This document shows positions 15,786 to 24,090 of a DNA stretch of 64,000 nt, piece by piece (the stretch's first letter is position 1; each line of letters begins with the position of its first letter). Under the pieces are notes generated by a model, which worked only from the letters and a program-made list of their open reading frames with translations, did no database searches and had not been told where the DNA came from. This DNA comes from JACDAS01 sp046262415 (GTDB lineage: Bacteria > Actinomycetota > Thermoleophilia > Gaiellales > Gaiellaceae), in NCBI GenBank assembly GCA_046262415.1, contig JBHEMU010000146.1:1-64000 (forward strand). The letters run 5' to 3'. Made by a program: the position numbers and the translations under genes.

Positions 15786-16562
15786 CGGCGGGCACCTGCT
15801 TTCATCCGCCAGCGCGACCGACAGCTCGAGCTCGGGCGCCGTCTCGGACACCTCCTCCGCCAGGCGCAGGAGGTCCGTCGGGCGTCGCCGGCGGCCCAGG
15901 ATCCGGAGGGCGGCCGCGAGCGCGAGGCGCCGACCCGCGTGCACCAGGTCGGTGTCGTGGAAGTACACGTGGAAGACGCCGGGGAGCCCCCGACCCGGGG
16001 CGAGCGCGGCCCGCGCGGCCATCCCGAGCGAGTGCGTCGTGGGCAGCTCGAGCAGGCGGTTGCCGCCGTCCACGCGAAGCCAGGCCGGCTCGTCGACCGA
16101 GGCGCGCCGGGCTTCGGGTGGCAGGTAGCCGGGTCTGAACGCCGTGGCCGTGCAGTCGGCGTAGCCGAGCTCCGCCAGCGCGCCCGCGACGGCGGCGTCG
16201 AGGTACCAGCCGCCCCCGCAGAACAGCCGCGGCTCCAGCCCGACCTCCCTGAGCCAGGCGGCCTCCCGGCGGACTCGCTCGACCGGCTCTCCGGAGCCGG
16301 GCTGCGGCCTCGCCGTCGCCGGCCCGCCCCAGTGCGTGTGGTGTCCGAGCGGCCCGTGGACGGCCGCCTCCCGCGCCCGCTGCACCCACCTGGCGGCATC
16401 CTCGCCCGCAGCTTCGTCCGGCGGCCTGAGCAGGGCCGCGATCGCGAAGCCGCCCGGCCGGCGCCGCTGCAAGCGGGCGAACCGAGCCCACACGCGATCG
16501 TCCAGGAGGCGCTCGACGTGGCAGGAGACGACCGCGTACCGTTCGGACGCAGTGTGCGGCAT
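15783..16562 (-). CDS. polysaccharide deacetylase-like protein
   Basis: This 259-residue protein resembles NodB-fold deacetylases in overall order. It has YAVVSCHVERLLDDR at the N-terminus, HGPLGHHTHWGGP (a candidate H-x-H metal motif) near residue 75, LRVDGGNRLLELPTTHS, and VFHVYFHDTDLVH. The usual TFDDG start motif is not evident, so activity is uncertain; it may be a diverged or non-catalytic member. Its ATG lies inside the first codons of the divergent asparagine synthase, an 11-bp head-to-head overlap. It is read towards the phosphoglycosyltransferase and ends 12 bp before that gene's start. Confidence 0.72.
   Translation of the reverse strand: MPHTASERYAVVSCHVERLLDDRVWARFARLQRRRPGGFAIAALLRPPDEAAGEDAARWVQRAREAAVHGPLGHHTHWGGPATARPQPGSGEPVERVRREAAWLREVGLEPRLFCGGGWYLDAAVAGALAELGYADCTATAFRPGYLPPEARRASVDEPAWLRVDGGNRLLELPTTHSLGMAARAALAPGRGLPGVFHVYFHDTDLVHAGRRLALAAALRILGRRRRPTDLLRLAEEVSETAPELELSVALADESRCPP
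16537..16542 (+). promoter_or_regulatory. candidate leaderless -10 box (TACCGT) for asparagine synthase
   Basis: TACCGT is followed by 9 bases and the GTG at 16552. The box lies within the 5' coding part of the divergent deacetylase-like gene. Confidence 0.38.
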
Positions 16563-18447
16563 CTGCGGACTTGTAGCAGCGGGGGGGCCGCCCGACCCCG
16601 CACGCGTCCACGCCATGAACGCCGCCCTCGTCCACCGCGGGCCCGACGAGGGATCGGTCGACGCGTTCGGCCGCTGCGTGCTCGGACACAGGCGGCTGCA
16701 GGTGATCGACCTCGAGACGGGGAGCCAGCCGGTCGCCAACGAGACCGGCGAGGTCGTCTGCGTCTTCAACGGGGAGATCTACAACTTCACGGAGCTCCGG
16801 GAGGAGCTGGCGGGCGCGGGGCACCGCGTGCGCGGGACGGGCGATACGCCGGTGCTCCCGCACCTCTACGAGGAGCACGGGCTCGATTTCGTCTCGCGTC
16901 TCGCCGGGATGTTCGCGCTGGCGGTCTGGGACGCCCCGCGGGAGCGACTCGTGCTCGCACGCGACCGCGTCGGCAAGAAGCCGCTGCTCTGGACGCGCCT
17001 CGCCGACGGCGCGCTCGCCTTCGCCTCGGAGCTGAAGGCGCTCCTGCGCCTGCCGGGGCTCCGCGCGGAGGTCGACCCGGGTGCCCTGGACGCCTACCTG
17101 GCGCTGCAGTACGTGCCGGGCCGCCGGACCGGTCTCGAGGGCATCGAGCGGCTGCTGCCCGGAGAGCTGCTCGTGTTCGAGGCGGGGCGGGTCGAGCTCC
17201 GGCGCTACCACTCCTTCGAGCCCGAGCCCGCCGAGCGGCGAGGCGACGAGGAATGGCTCGAGCTCGTCCGGGATCGCGTCGGCGCGGCCGTGCGGCGGCG
17301 GCTCGTCGCGGACGTCCCCCTCGGGGCGCTCCTCTCGGGCGGCGTCGACTCGAGCGTCGTCGTCGCGCTGATGGCCAAGGCCTCGACTGAGCCCGTGCGG
17401 ACCTTCACGGTCGGGTTCGCCGACCGGCGTTACGACGAGCGGGAGTACGCGCGGGCAGTCTCGGCGCGCTACGGGACGCGGCACGAGGAGGTCGTGCTCG
17501 AGCCCGACGCGGCGGCGACCCTGCCCAGGCTGGCCGCGACGTTCGACCAGCCGCTCGGCGACGAGGCGGCGCTACCCCTGTACCTGATCTGCGAGGCGGC
17601 GCGGCGCCAGGTGACCGTGGCGCTGACGGGCGACGGCGGGGACGAGGCCTTCGCCGGGTACGAGCGCTATCTCGTGCCGCGGCTGGCGGGCCGACTCGGG
17701 CGCCTCCCGGGCCTCGGCCTCGCCGCCAGGTCGCTGCGGGCCCTACCGGGCGGGCGCGGAGAGCCGCGCTCGACGGCGTACCGCGCGGCGCGGTTCCTCG
17801 AGGTCGCAGCCACTGTCGCCCCGGGCCGCTACGCCCGCCTCGTCGAGGTGTTTCCCGCCTCGCTCCGCGCCGAGCTCTGGCTGCCCGGCTTCGTCGGCGC
17901 TCCCGTCTCGACCGGGACCTTGCTGCCCGAGCACGGGCCGTCGCTCGCGGCGCTGCAGCGGGCGGACATCGAGAGCTACCTTCCCGACGACCTCCTCCTG
18001 AAGGCCGACAGCGCGTCGATGGCGCACTCGCTGGAGCTGCGCTCGCCGCTGCTCGACCACGAGGTGCTCGAGCTCGGCCTCGCCCTGCCCGATTCCCTGA
18101 AGGTCCGCGGCATCGGCGGCAAGGTCGCACTGCGGCGGGCGTTCGCCGGCGAGCTGCCGGACACGGTCGCAGGACGTCCGAAGCGCGGCTTCGGCGTCCC
18201 GCTCGCCCGCTGGTTCCGCGGCGAGCTGCGCGAGCTGGCCCGGGACGTCCTCCTCGACCGCACCGCGCGCGACCGCGGCCAGCTGCGCCGGCCGACCGTC
18301 GAGCGCCTGCTGGCCGAGCACGCGCAGGGTCGTGCCGACCACGGCCACCGCCTCTGGTGCCTGCTGATGCTCGAGCTCTGGCAGCGGCACCACGTCGACG
18401 CCGCGTCCCGGCCGGCCGACGCCGCGCTCGCCGCAGCGCGCTCGTGA
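16552..18447 (+). CDS. asnB: asparagine synthase (glutamine-hydrolysing), copy 1
   Basis: This 631-residue class II amidotransferase has its start fixed at the GTG at 16552, because the next codon must give the N-terminal catalytic Cys (MCGICG). Other glutaminase signatures are LVHRGPDEG and VCVFNGEIYNF. The synthetase domain has the PP-loop LLSGGVDSSVV near 260 and ALTGDGGDEAFAGYERY. It ends with SLELRSPLLDHEVLELG and RPKRGFGVPLARWFRGEL. In polysaccharide loci such enzymes often amidate uronic acids or other glycan carboxylates rather than make free asparagine; that is inference. It overlaps the next gene by 4 bp. Confidence 0.93.
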   Translation: MCGICGLVAAGGPPDPARVHAMNAALVHRGPDEGSVDAFGRCVLGHRRLQVIDLETGSQPVANETGEVVCVFNGEIYNFTELREELAGAGHRVRGTGDTPVLPHLYEEHGLDFVSRLAGMFALAVWDAPRERLVLARDRVGKKPLLWTRLADGALAFASELKALLRLPGLRAEVDPGALDAYLALQYVPGRRTGLEGIERLLPGELLVFEAGRVELRRYHSFEPEPAERRGDEEWLELVRDRVGAAVRRRLVADVPLGALLSGGVDSSVVVALMAKASTEPVRTFTVGFADRRYDEREYARAVSARYGTRHEEVVLEPDAAATLPRLAATFDQPLGDEAALPLYLICEAARRQVTVALTGDGGDEAFAGYERYLVPRLAGRLGRLPGLGLAARSLRALPGGRGEPRSTAYRAARFLEVAATVAPGRYARLVEVFPASLRAELWLPGFVGAPVSTGTLLPEHGPSLAALQRADIESYLPDDLLLKADSASMAHSLELRSPLLDHEVLELGLALPDSLKVRGIGGKVALRRAFAGELPDTVAGRPKRGFGVPLARWFRGELRELARDVLLDRTARDRGQLRRPTVERLLAEHAQGRADHGHRLWCLLMLELWQRHHVDAASRPADAALAAARS

Positions 18448-19703
18448 CCCCCGGCCGCTCCGTCGCCGCGGTCGTCGCGGCGGCGCTCGTCCCGCGCCTC
18501 GGGGTGCTGCTCGCCGAGCGCGGCGACATCGTCGCCGAGTTCACCGAGAAGAGCGACGACTTCGCCTCGACCTTCGTCTCGAGCGGCACGTACGGCTTCG
18601 TCCCCGGCGTTCCGTCCGCGTGGACGCAGCCGCTCTACGGCTGGTTCCTCGTGCCGGTCTACTGGATCTTCGGGCGCTCGTGGGTCGCGGTCGGGTCGGC
18701 GCAGATCCTGGTCGCCGTGGCGACGGCGCTGCTGGTGTTCGAGATCGGGCGGCGCTTCGTCTCTCCCAGAGCCGGCCTCGCCGCGGCCCTGCTGGCGACG
18801 CTGAACCCGTACCTCGTCTGGCACGACGTCCACGTCAACCGCGAGATCCTCGACGGGCTCCTGGCGGCCGCGATCATCCTCCTGGCGCTGCTGGCCGGCG
18901 AGCGCCGGTCGCTCGCGCTGACGGCGGCGCTCGGCGCCGTGACGGGCCTGGCGATCCTCGGCAACACCCGGCTCACGTTCCTCCCGCTGGTGCTGGCCGG
19001 GTACCTGGCCTGGCGCTTCGGAGCGACGCGCCGGCTCGCGATCGCCCTGGGGGTGCTCGGCGCGGCGTGCGCGCTCGCCGTCTCGCCGTGGCCCGTCCGC
19101 AACGCGGCCGTGATCGGCTGCTTCACGCTGACGACCGACACGAAGGCGCTCTGGAAGGCGAACAACGTCCACACCTACGCCGTGCTGGCGAGGGGCGGCT
19201 GGATCGACGACGTGCCGAACCTCCCCGGCGCGCCGCTGACGCCCGAGCAGGCGGCGGGTTACTACCGGGTCCACGGGCGGAAGATCGAGGTGGACGAGTG
19301 CCGCCAGATGCGCCTCTACCGAGGGCTCGTGCGCGAGTTCTGGCGCGAGCATCCCGGCGAGAAGGCGAGGCTGGCGGGGCAGGCCGTGCGCATGCTCTGG
19401 GACCCGCGGACGACTCGGACGGCCGGGCGGAGCCGGCAGGGGAGCGCGGTCGACACGGCCCGGTCCTGGGTCCAGCCCCTCTACATGGTGCCCCTCTACC
19501 TGCTCGGCGCGGCCGGCCTGGCGCTCGTGCCGAGGCGCGTCGGGGTGCTCCTCGCCGGCCTGCTCGCCTACCAGACGCTCGCCGCGACCGCCTTCGTCGG
19601 CGCGACCCGCTACCGCGTGCCCTGGGACCTCGCGATCGCGCTGCTCGCGGGAGCGGCGCTGGTGCGGATCCCGATGCTGATTCGAGGTCGAGCGTGCGCT
19701 TGA
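18444..19703 (+). CDS. GT39/ArnT-like membrane glycosyltransferase
   Basis: This 419-residue polytopic protein of the PMT/ArnT type has a first loop with the acidic FTEKSDDFASTFVSSGTYGF segment. It continues with VPSAWTQPLYGWFLVPVYW, then NPYLVWHDVHVNREI, an arrangement typical of GT-C enzymes that use polyprenyl-phosphate sugars. About nine hydrophobic helices are followed by a short C-terminal tail. Acceptor and donor are unknown. The GTG start overlaps the asparagine synthase stop (GTGA). It is related in layout to the protein at 59999-61372. Confidence 0.85.
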   Translation: MTPGRSVAAVVAAALVPRLGVLLAERGDIVAEFTEKSDDFASTFVSSGTYGFVPGVPSAWTQPLYGWFLVPVYWIFGRSWVAVGSAQILVAVATALLVFEIGRRFVSPRAGLAAALLATLNPYLVWHDVHVNREILDGLLAAAIILLALLAGERRSLALTAALGAVTGLAILGNTRLTFLPLVLAGYLAWRFGATRRLAIALGVLGAACALAVSPWPVRNAAVIGCFTLTTDTKALWKANNVHTYAVLARGGWIDDVPNLPGAPLTPEQAAGYYRVHGRKIEVDECRQMRLYRGLVREFWREHPGEKARLAGQAVRMLWDPRTTRTAGRSRQGSAVDTARSWVQPLYMVPLYLLGAAGLALVPRRVGVLLAGLLAYQTLAATAFVGATRYRVPWDLAIALLAGAALVRIPMLIRGRACA

Positions 19704-19725
19704 ACAGCCGGCCGCCTCCATGCAC

Positions 19726-19803
19726 TTGTGTTGCATCACTCCGCCCCACTCCGGCCTCCTCAGGCAGGCGCACGGCCACGGGGCGGCCGGTGATGCAACA
19801 CAA
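19726..19803. repeat. 78-bp unit with perfect 14-bp terminal inverted repeats
   Basis: TTGTGTTGCATCAC at 19726-19739 is matched exactly by its reverse complement at 19790-19803. The spacer of 50 bp is GC-rich, with a partial inner match (CCGCCCC/GGGGCGG). It sits in the 238-bp gap between two plus-strand genes. It could be a tiny inverted-repeat mobile element or a long-loop terminator. No direct target repeat is obvious at the borders. Confidence 0.6.
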
Positions 19804-19941
19804 AGGGATGTACGACGGAGCGACCTGATCCGGGCGTGACGGGCTCACGCAACCCCTGACGTCGTCGCTCGAGAAGGCCACGAACGGCTTTCCGGCCTGG
19901 CGAAACCTGCACCGGAGATGACGGCGGGCGACACTTGGCGT

Positions 19942-21069
19942 ATGCGTGTCGTCCACGTGCAGCGGATCGGCGGCATCGGCGGATCCGAGCGCCACGTGCT
20001 GACGCTGCTCCCGGCGCTCGCGGAACGCGGGCTCCAGGTGTCGTTCGTCGGCCTCGACAACCCGGCGGGCGCACCCGGGCCCTTCTACGCCGAGCTCGAG
20101 GCCGCGCGTGTCCCGTCCGTGCGCCTCGAGTGTCCGTCGGACGTCGACCCGCTGCTCGTCAGGCGGCTGCGGCACGCCGTGCGCGAGCTCGGACCGGACC
20201 TCGTGCACACGCATCTCGTCCACGCGGACCTCTACGGGGCGCTCGCCCTCCTCGGCAGGCGCATCGTCCTCGTCTCGACGAAGCACAACGACGACCGGTT
20301 CCGCACCGGGCCGTTCCGGCTGGTCGAGCGCCTGGTCACGCGGCGCGCCGCCCGTGTGATCGCGATCACCGACGCGCTTCGCCGTTTCACGGTCACGGAG
20401 GTCGGCGTGCCGGCGCGCAAGGTCGAGACGATCCACTACGGGCTCGACCGGCTGCCGCAGCCGTGGGCCGCGGATCTCCCGCCGGGCGTGCGGGAGGGGG
20501 CGCGAGTCCTGCTGGCGATCGCGCGGCTCGAGGCGCAGAAGGGCCTCGACGTCGCCGTCCGCGCCCTCCCGGCGGTGCGGCGCAGCCACCGTGACGCCGT
20601 CCTGGTCGTCCTCGGCGAGGGCTCCGAGCGCGCCGCGCTGGAGGCGCTCGCGCGCCGCGAGGGGGTCGCCGACGCGGTCTTCCTGCCCGGGCGGGTCGGC
20701 GACGTGGCCGCCTGGCTCTACCGCGCCGAGCTGCTCCTCCATCCGGCACGCTGGGAGGGCTTCGGGCTGGCGCTCTTGGAGGCGATGCTCGCCTCCCGGC
20801 CCGTCGTCGCGACCGCCGTCAGCTCGGTGCCCGAGATCGTCGCCGACGGAGAGACCGGGGTGCTCGTGCCGCCCGAGGACCCGGCAGCGCTCGCCCAGGC
20901 CGTCTCGGGGCTGTTGGACGATCCGGCGCGCGCGTCCCGCTACGGCCGGGCGGGGTACGAGCGGGCGCGCGCCTCGTTCTCCGTCGACCGGATGGCCCGG
21001 CGCACGGCCGAGCTCTACGAGCGCGCCTGCGACAACCCGTCGCGGGTCCGTCCGAGCGACTCGAGGTAG
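19942..21069 (+). CDS. family 4 glycosyltransferase (GT-B)
   Basis: This 375-residue GT4 enzyme has an N-terminal RIGGIGGSERHVLTLLPALA donor-side loop and DLVHTHLVHADLYGAL. A nucleotide-sugar-binding half has LLAIARLEAQKGLDVAVRAL, HPARWEGFGLALLEAM (E-x7-E type) and VPEIVADGETGVLVPPEDP. It resembles the minus-strand enzyme at 21015-22133 closely in the N-terminal motif, suggesting an inverted pair of paralogues. The two 3' ends overlap by 55 bp. The ATG at 19942 is preferred; a GTG or ATG a few codons upstream adds nothing conserved. Confidence 0.9.
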   Translation: MRVVHVQRIGGIGGSERHVLTLLPALAERGLQVSFVGLDNPAGAPGPFYAELEAARVPSVRLECPSDVDPLLVRRLRHAVRELGPDLVHTHLVHADLYGALALLGRRIVLVSTKHNDDRFRTGPFRLVERLVTRRAARVIAITDALRRFTVTEVGVPARKVETIHYGLDRLPQPWAADLPPGVREGARVLLAIARLEAQKGLDVAVRALPAVRRSHRDAVLVVLGEGSERAALEALARREGVADAVFLPGRVGDVAAWLYRAELLLHPARWEGFGLALLEAMLASRPVVATAVSSVPEIVADGETGVLVPPEDPAALAQAVSGLLDDPARASRYGRAGYERARASFSVDRMARRTAELYERACDNPSRVRPSDSR

Positions 21070-22133
21070 AGGAGCTCGGTCCGGTCGGTGCAGCGGCGCT
21101 CGAGGAAGTCGCCGAGCGCGCGCCGCCTGCCGGCCGCCCCCATCTCCGCGGCGCGGGGCAGGTTGCCGGCGAGCTCGACGATCGCCCGCCGCAGCGGCTC
21201 CGCCTCGCCCGGATCGACGAGGAACCCCGTCTCGCCGTCGCGCACGAGCTCGCCGAGACCCCCGATCGCGGCGGCGATCACCGGGCGCGCCCGTTCCATC
21301 GCCTCGAGCGCGACCATGCCGAAGCCCTCGCCCATCGAGGGGACGACCACCGCCGTCGAGCGCTCGATCGCGCCCTGGATCGGGGAGACATGGCCGAGGA
21401 AGCGCACGGCGCCGCTCAGCCCCAGGTCCTTGACGAGCGCGCGCAGGGCAGGCTCGAGCGGGCCGCGGCCCGCGATCTCGAGCTCCAGCTCCGGAATCGG
21501 CGCCCTCGCCTCTGCGAACGCGCGCAGGAGCACGATGTGGCCCTTGATCGGGATCAGCCGGCCGACGCAGAGGAGGCGCGGCACGTCGCCTGCGTAGGGG
21601 GAGGCGGCGGCGCCCGGCGTGATGCCGTAGTGGACGATCTCGAAGCCGTCCTCGTCGAAGCCCTCCGTCTCCGCCAGGTAGCGGGCGAGCCCGCGCGAGA
21701 TCGCGACGTGCACGTGCGCGAGGCTGGCGACGGCGCGGTCGCCGAAGGCGAACGCCCGGCCCTCCCGGAACTCGTTGAAGCCGTGCTTCGTGCTCAGCCG
21801 CACCGGCACCCGGGCCAGCGTTCCCGCCAGCTGCCCGTAGGCGTCGGCGTGGACCAGGTGCGTGTGTAGGATCCGCGGGCGATGCCGGGCGAGGTATCCG
21901 ACGAGCCGCAGGAAGGCGAGCGGGTCGACGTCGGCGGTCAGCGGGATCGCGTCGAGCGGGACGCCCCGAGCCTCGACCTCCCGTGCGAAGTCCCAGGCGC
22001 CCGGCTCGTGCTCGTGCAGCATCAGCAGCCTCACGTTCCACCCCCGCTCGCGCAGGCTGGGAAGCAGCGAGAGCAGGTGCGCCTCCGAGCCGGAGATCCC
22101 GGCCACCTTCTGCATGTGCAGGACGACGCTCAT
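21015..22133 (-). CDS. family 4 glycosyltransferase (GT-B)
   Basis: This 372-residue GT4 enzyme has KVAGISGSEAHLLSLLPSL, RILHTHLVHADAYGQLAGTL, LLCVGRLIPIKGHIVLLRAF and VPSMGEGFGMVALEAMERAR with the conserved Glu pair. GLGELVRDGETGFLVDPGEA closes the donor site. The start is an ATG overlapping the stop of the upstream GT4 by 4 bp. Its last 55 bp are antisense to the end of the plus-strand GT4 at 19942-21069. The similar SGSEAHLLSLLP/GGSERHVLTLLP and HTHLVHADxYG motifs mark these two as paralogues. Confidence 0.9.
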   Translation of the reverse strand: MSVVLHMQKVAGISGSEAHLLSLLPSLRERGWNVRLLMLHEHEPGAWDFAREVEARGVPLDAIPLTADVDPLAFLRLVGYLARHRPRILHTHLVHADAYGQLAGTLARVPVRLSTKHGFNEFREGRAFAFGDRAVASLAHVHVAISRGLARYLAETEGFDEDGFEIVHYGITPGAAASPYAGDVPRLLCVGRLIPIKGHIVLLRAFAEARAPIPELELEIAGRGPLEPALRALVKDLGLSGAVRFLGHVSPIQGAIERSTAVVVPSMGEGFGMVALEAMERARPVIAAAIGGLGELVRDGETGFLVDPGEAEPLRRAIVELAGNLPRAAEMGAAGRRRALGDFLERRCTDRTELLYLESLGRTRDGLSQARS

Positions 22134-23182
22134 CGTCGCGCCACCTCGAGGATCCGCTCCGCCCAGGAGTCCACCGAGTGCCCGCGCGCGACGCGTTCCC
22201 GGAGCGTGCGCCCGATCTGCGCGCGCGTCTGCGCCGAGGCGGAGGCGAAGGCTCGCAGGCGCTCGGCGAGCGAGGCGGGGTCGTCGCGCTCGAAGCGGAG
22301 CGCCGGCGTCAGGCCGTCGAGGAGCTCGTCGAAGACGGGATTCGAGGCCAGCACGGGCAGGCAGCTCGCGGCCGCCTCGTAGACGACCTTGTCGGGCGCG
22401 CCGGCTCGCATGTTGTTGACGAGCGCGTCCGCGCGCTCGAACAGGTGCGGAATCTCGGCGCGCAGGACGGCGCCGCCGAGACGGACGCGCGCGCCGAGGT
22501 CCAGCTGGCCCACCAGGCGCTCGAGCTCGACCCGGTGGACGCTCTCCTCCGAGCTGAGGGCGGGGCCGTGCACCGTCAGGCTCGCCTCCAGGCCGCCGTC
22601 GACGGCGAGGCGGACGCCTCTGAGCACGCCCTCGAGCCCCTTCGCGCGCGAGTAGCGGCCGAGGGCGAGCAGGCGGAGACCCGAAGCTTCGGCGTCCTCG
22701 GCGGGCCGGCACGGAAGCTCGGAGAGATCGATGCCGTGACCGGTGGCGGTCACCTTGCGCGACTCGAGCGGGAACGAGCGCCGGTCGACGCTGACGACGT
22801 CCGTGGCCAGGCGCCCGGCGAGCCGCAGCGTCGGCGTCGCCTTCCAGTGCGTGTACCAGAGCAGCACGCGGATCCCCAGAGGGCGGGCGAGCGGAGCGGC
22901 CAGCACCGCGTAGATCGGGCACATGTGTGCGAGCACGGCCTGCGGCCGCGGGCGGAGCTCGCGCAGCAGGGCCGCCTCGAAGCGCAGGCCGCGCCCGAGC
23001 TTTCCGGGCCGGTGGAAGGTGCGAACGCGGCAGTTCGGAGGGAGGACCCCGGCGACGGCTCCGTCGGCGAGGACGACCACCTCGTCCACCCGCGCCGCGA
23101 GGGCGGCGATCTTGGGCACCGTGGCCGCGAGCGCCGGGTGTCCCGGGTCGACCTGCTGCGTGATGAACACGAGGCGCCGCAC
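22130..23182 (-). CDS. family 4 glycosyltransferase (GT-B)
   Basis: This 350-residue protein begins RRLVFITQQVDPGHPALAA. It carries IRVLLWYTHWKATPTLRLA, LLALGRYSRAKGLEGVLRGV and a C-terminal half with VNNMRAGAPDKVVYEAAA, where the acidic pair of the GT4 donor site is spaced differently from its neighbours. The GTG start at 23182 is supported by AAAGGGG 8 bases upstream, one of the few clear Shine-Dalgarno sites in the region. It overlaps the next GT4 by 4 bp. The sugar specificity is unknown. Confidence 0.87.
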   Translation of the reverse strand: MRRLVFITQQVDPGHPALAATVPKIAALAARVDEVVVLADGAVAGVLPPNCRVRTFHRPGKLGRGLRFEAALLRELRPRPQAVLAHMCPIYAVLAAPLARPLGIRVLLWYTHWKATPTLRLAGRLATDVVSVDRRSFPLESRKVTATGHGIDLSELPCRPAEDAEASGLRLLALGRYSRAKGLEGVLRGVRLAVDGGLEASLTVHGPALSSEESVHRVELERLVGQLDLGARVRLGGAVLRAEIPHLFERADALVNNMRAGAPDKVVYEAAASCLPVLASNPVFDELLDGLTPALRFERDDPASLAERLRAFASASAQTRAQIGRTLRERVARGHSVDSWAERILEVARR

Positions 23183-23193
23183 TAGAGCCCCTT

Positions 23194-24090
23194 TCAATAG
23201 AAGTCGGTGTCGCCGAGCGTGAAGCGCCACGCGCGCGGATCGGTGTTGAGCGTCCCGGTCAGGGCCCGGCCGACGAAGTGCAGCGACCGGGGCGTCGGCA
23301 GGAACCCCGTCGCGAGGAACGCGCGGCGCTGCTCCGGCGCCGGCACCGCGATCAGGGCGTCGAGACCCCTCGCGGCCCGCGTCGACGCACGGAGGAGCGG
23401 GCGAAGCTCTCCGCGCGGGCCGGCCAGGTCGGCGAGCACCCCGACGCGGAGCCGCCCGTGGCGCTTCGAGCCGACGACGGCGTAGCCACCGGGCGAGCGC
23501 AGGATCCGGTAGCCGCGCGGCGACTCGACGTACCGCCACGAGAGGTGCCCGTCGTCGCGGACGACGTGGTTCGGCCAGCCGGCGGCCGCATCCCCGTCCC
23601 AGCCCGCCACGTCCGTTCCAGACAGGTCCCTCTGCCTGGCAGAGGGCCGTGGCCGGAGCGGACGTGCCCAGATGCGGTACCGGGCGATCTCGGTCCAGCC
23701 GAGCGGCCCGAGGAAGAGGGGCGCGGTCGGCGCCGAGGCGAAGGCGAGCGCGACCTTCGCGCCGCGCTCCGCGGCCTGCGCCTCGTGCCGGCGCTCGAGC
23801 GCGACGAAGATGCCGCGGCCCCTGGCCGCCGCGTCCGTGGTCGCGTGCACCGAGAAGGTCGCCAGCCGCTCCTCGCCCTCGAGCACCATGCGCAGGAGGG
23901 TGTGCCCGGCGACGCCGACCACCCGCCCCTCCAGCGTCGCCACCGAGCGCAGCGACCCTGCCGGGTTGCCGTCGAACCACCAGTCGAACTCGGCGGGCGG
24001 CAGGGCGCGCGCTCCCCACGCCTCGCGTAGCAGGCGGAGGTAGTCCTCCCGGTGCGCGAGCTCGAAGGGGCCCAGCTCGACCCCGGTCAC
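23194..24090 (-). CDS. GNAT-family N-acyltransferase
   Basis: This 298-residue protein opens with FELAHREDYLRLLREAWG and has a GNAT acetyl-CoA loop in AARGRGIFVALERRHEAQA near residues 90-108. It continues with APLFLGPLGWTEIARYRIW, a segment common in GNATs acting on sugar nucleotides or glycans. A second, weaker GNAT-like half follows to the C-terminus. The GTG start overlaps the deacetylase stop by 4 bp (GTGA). With a deacetylase immediately upstream, it may re-acylate a freed amino sugar; this is inferred from adjacency only. Confidence 0.82.
   Translation of the reverse strand: MTGVELGPFELAHREDYLRLLREAWGARALPPAEFDWWFDGNPAGSLRSVATLEGRVVGVAGHTLLRMVLEGEERLATFSVHATTDAAARGRGIFVALERRHEAQAAERGAKVALAFASAPTAPLFLGPLGWTEIARYRIWARPLRPRPSARQRDLSGTDVAGWDGDAAAGWPNHVVRDDGHLSWRYVESPRGYRILRSPGGYAVVGSKRHGRLRVGVLADLAGPRGELRPLLRASTRAARGLDALIAVPAPEQRRAFLATGFLPTPRSLHFVGRALTGTLNTDPRAWRFTLGDTDFY

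Noticed and set aside
19123..22041. A 972-codon minus-strand open frame across several genes
   Set aside because: Arg/Ala/Pro-rich text from the high GC content; the true genes lie in other frames.
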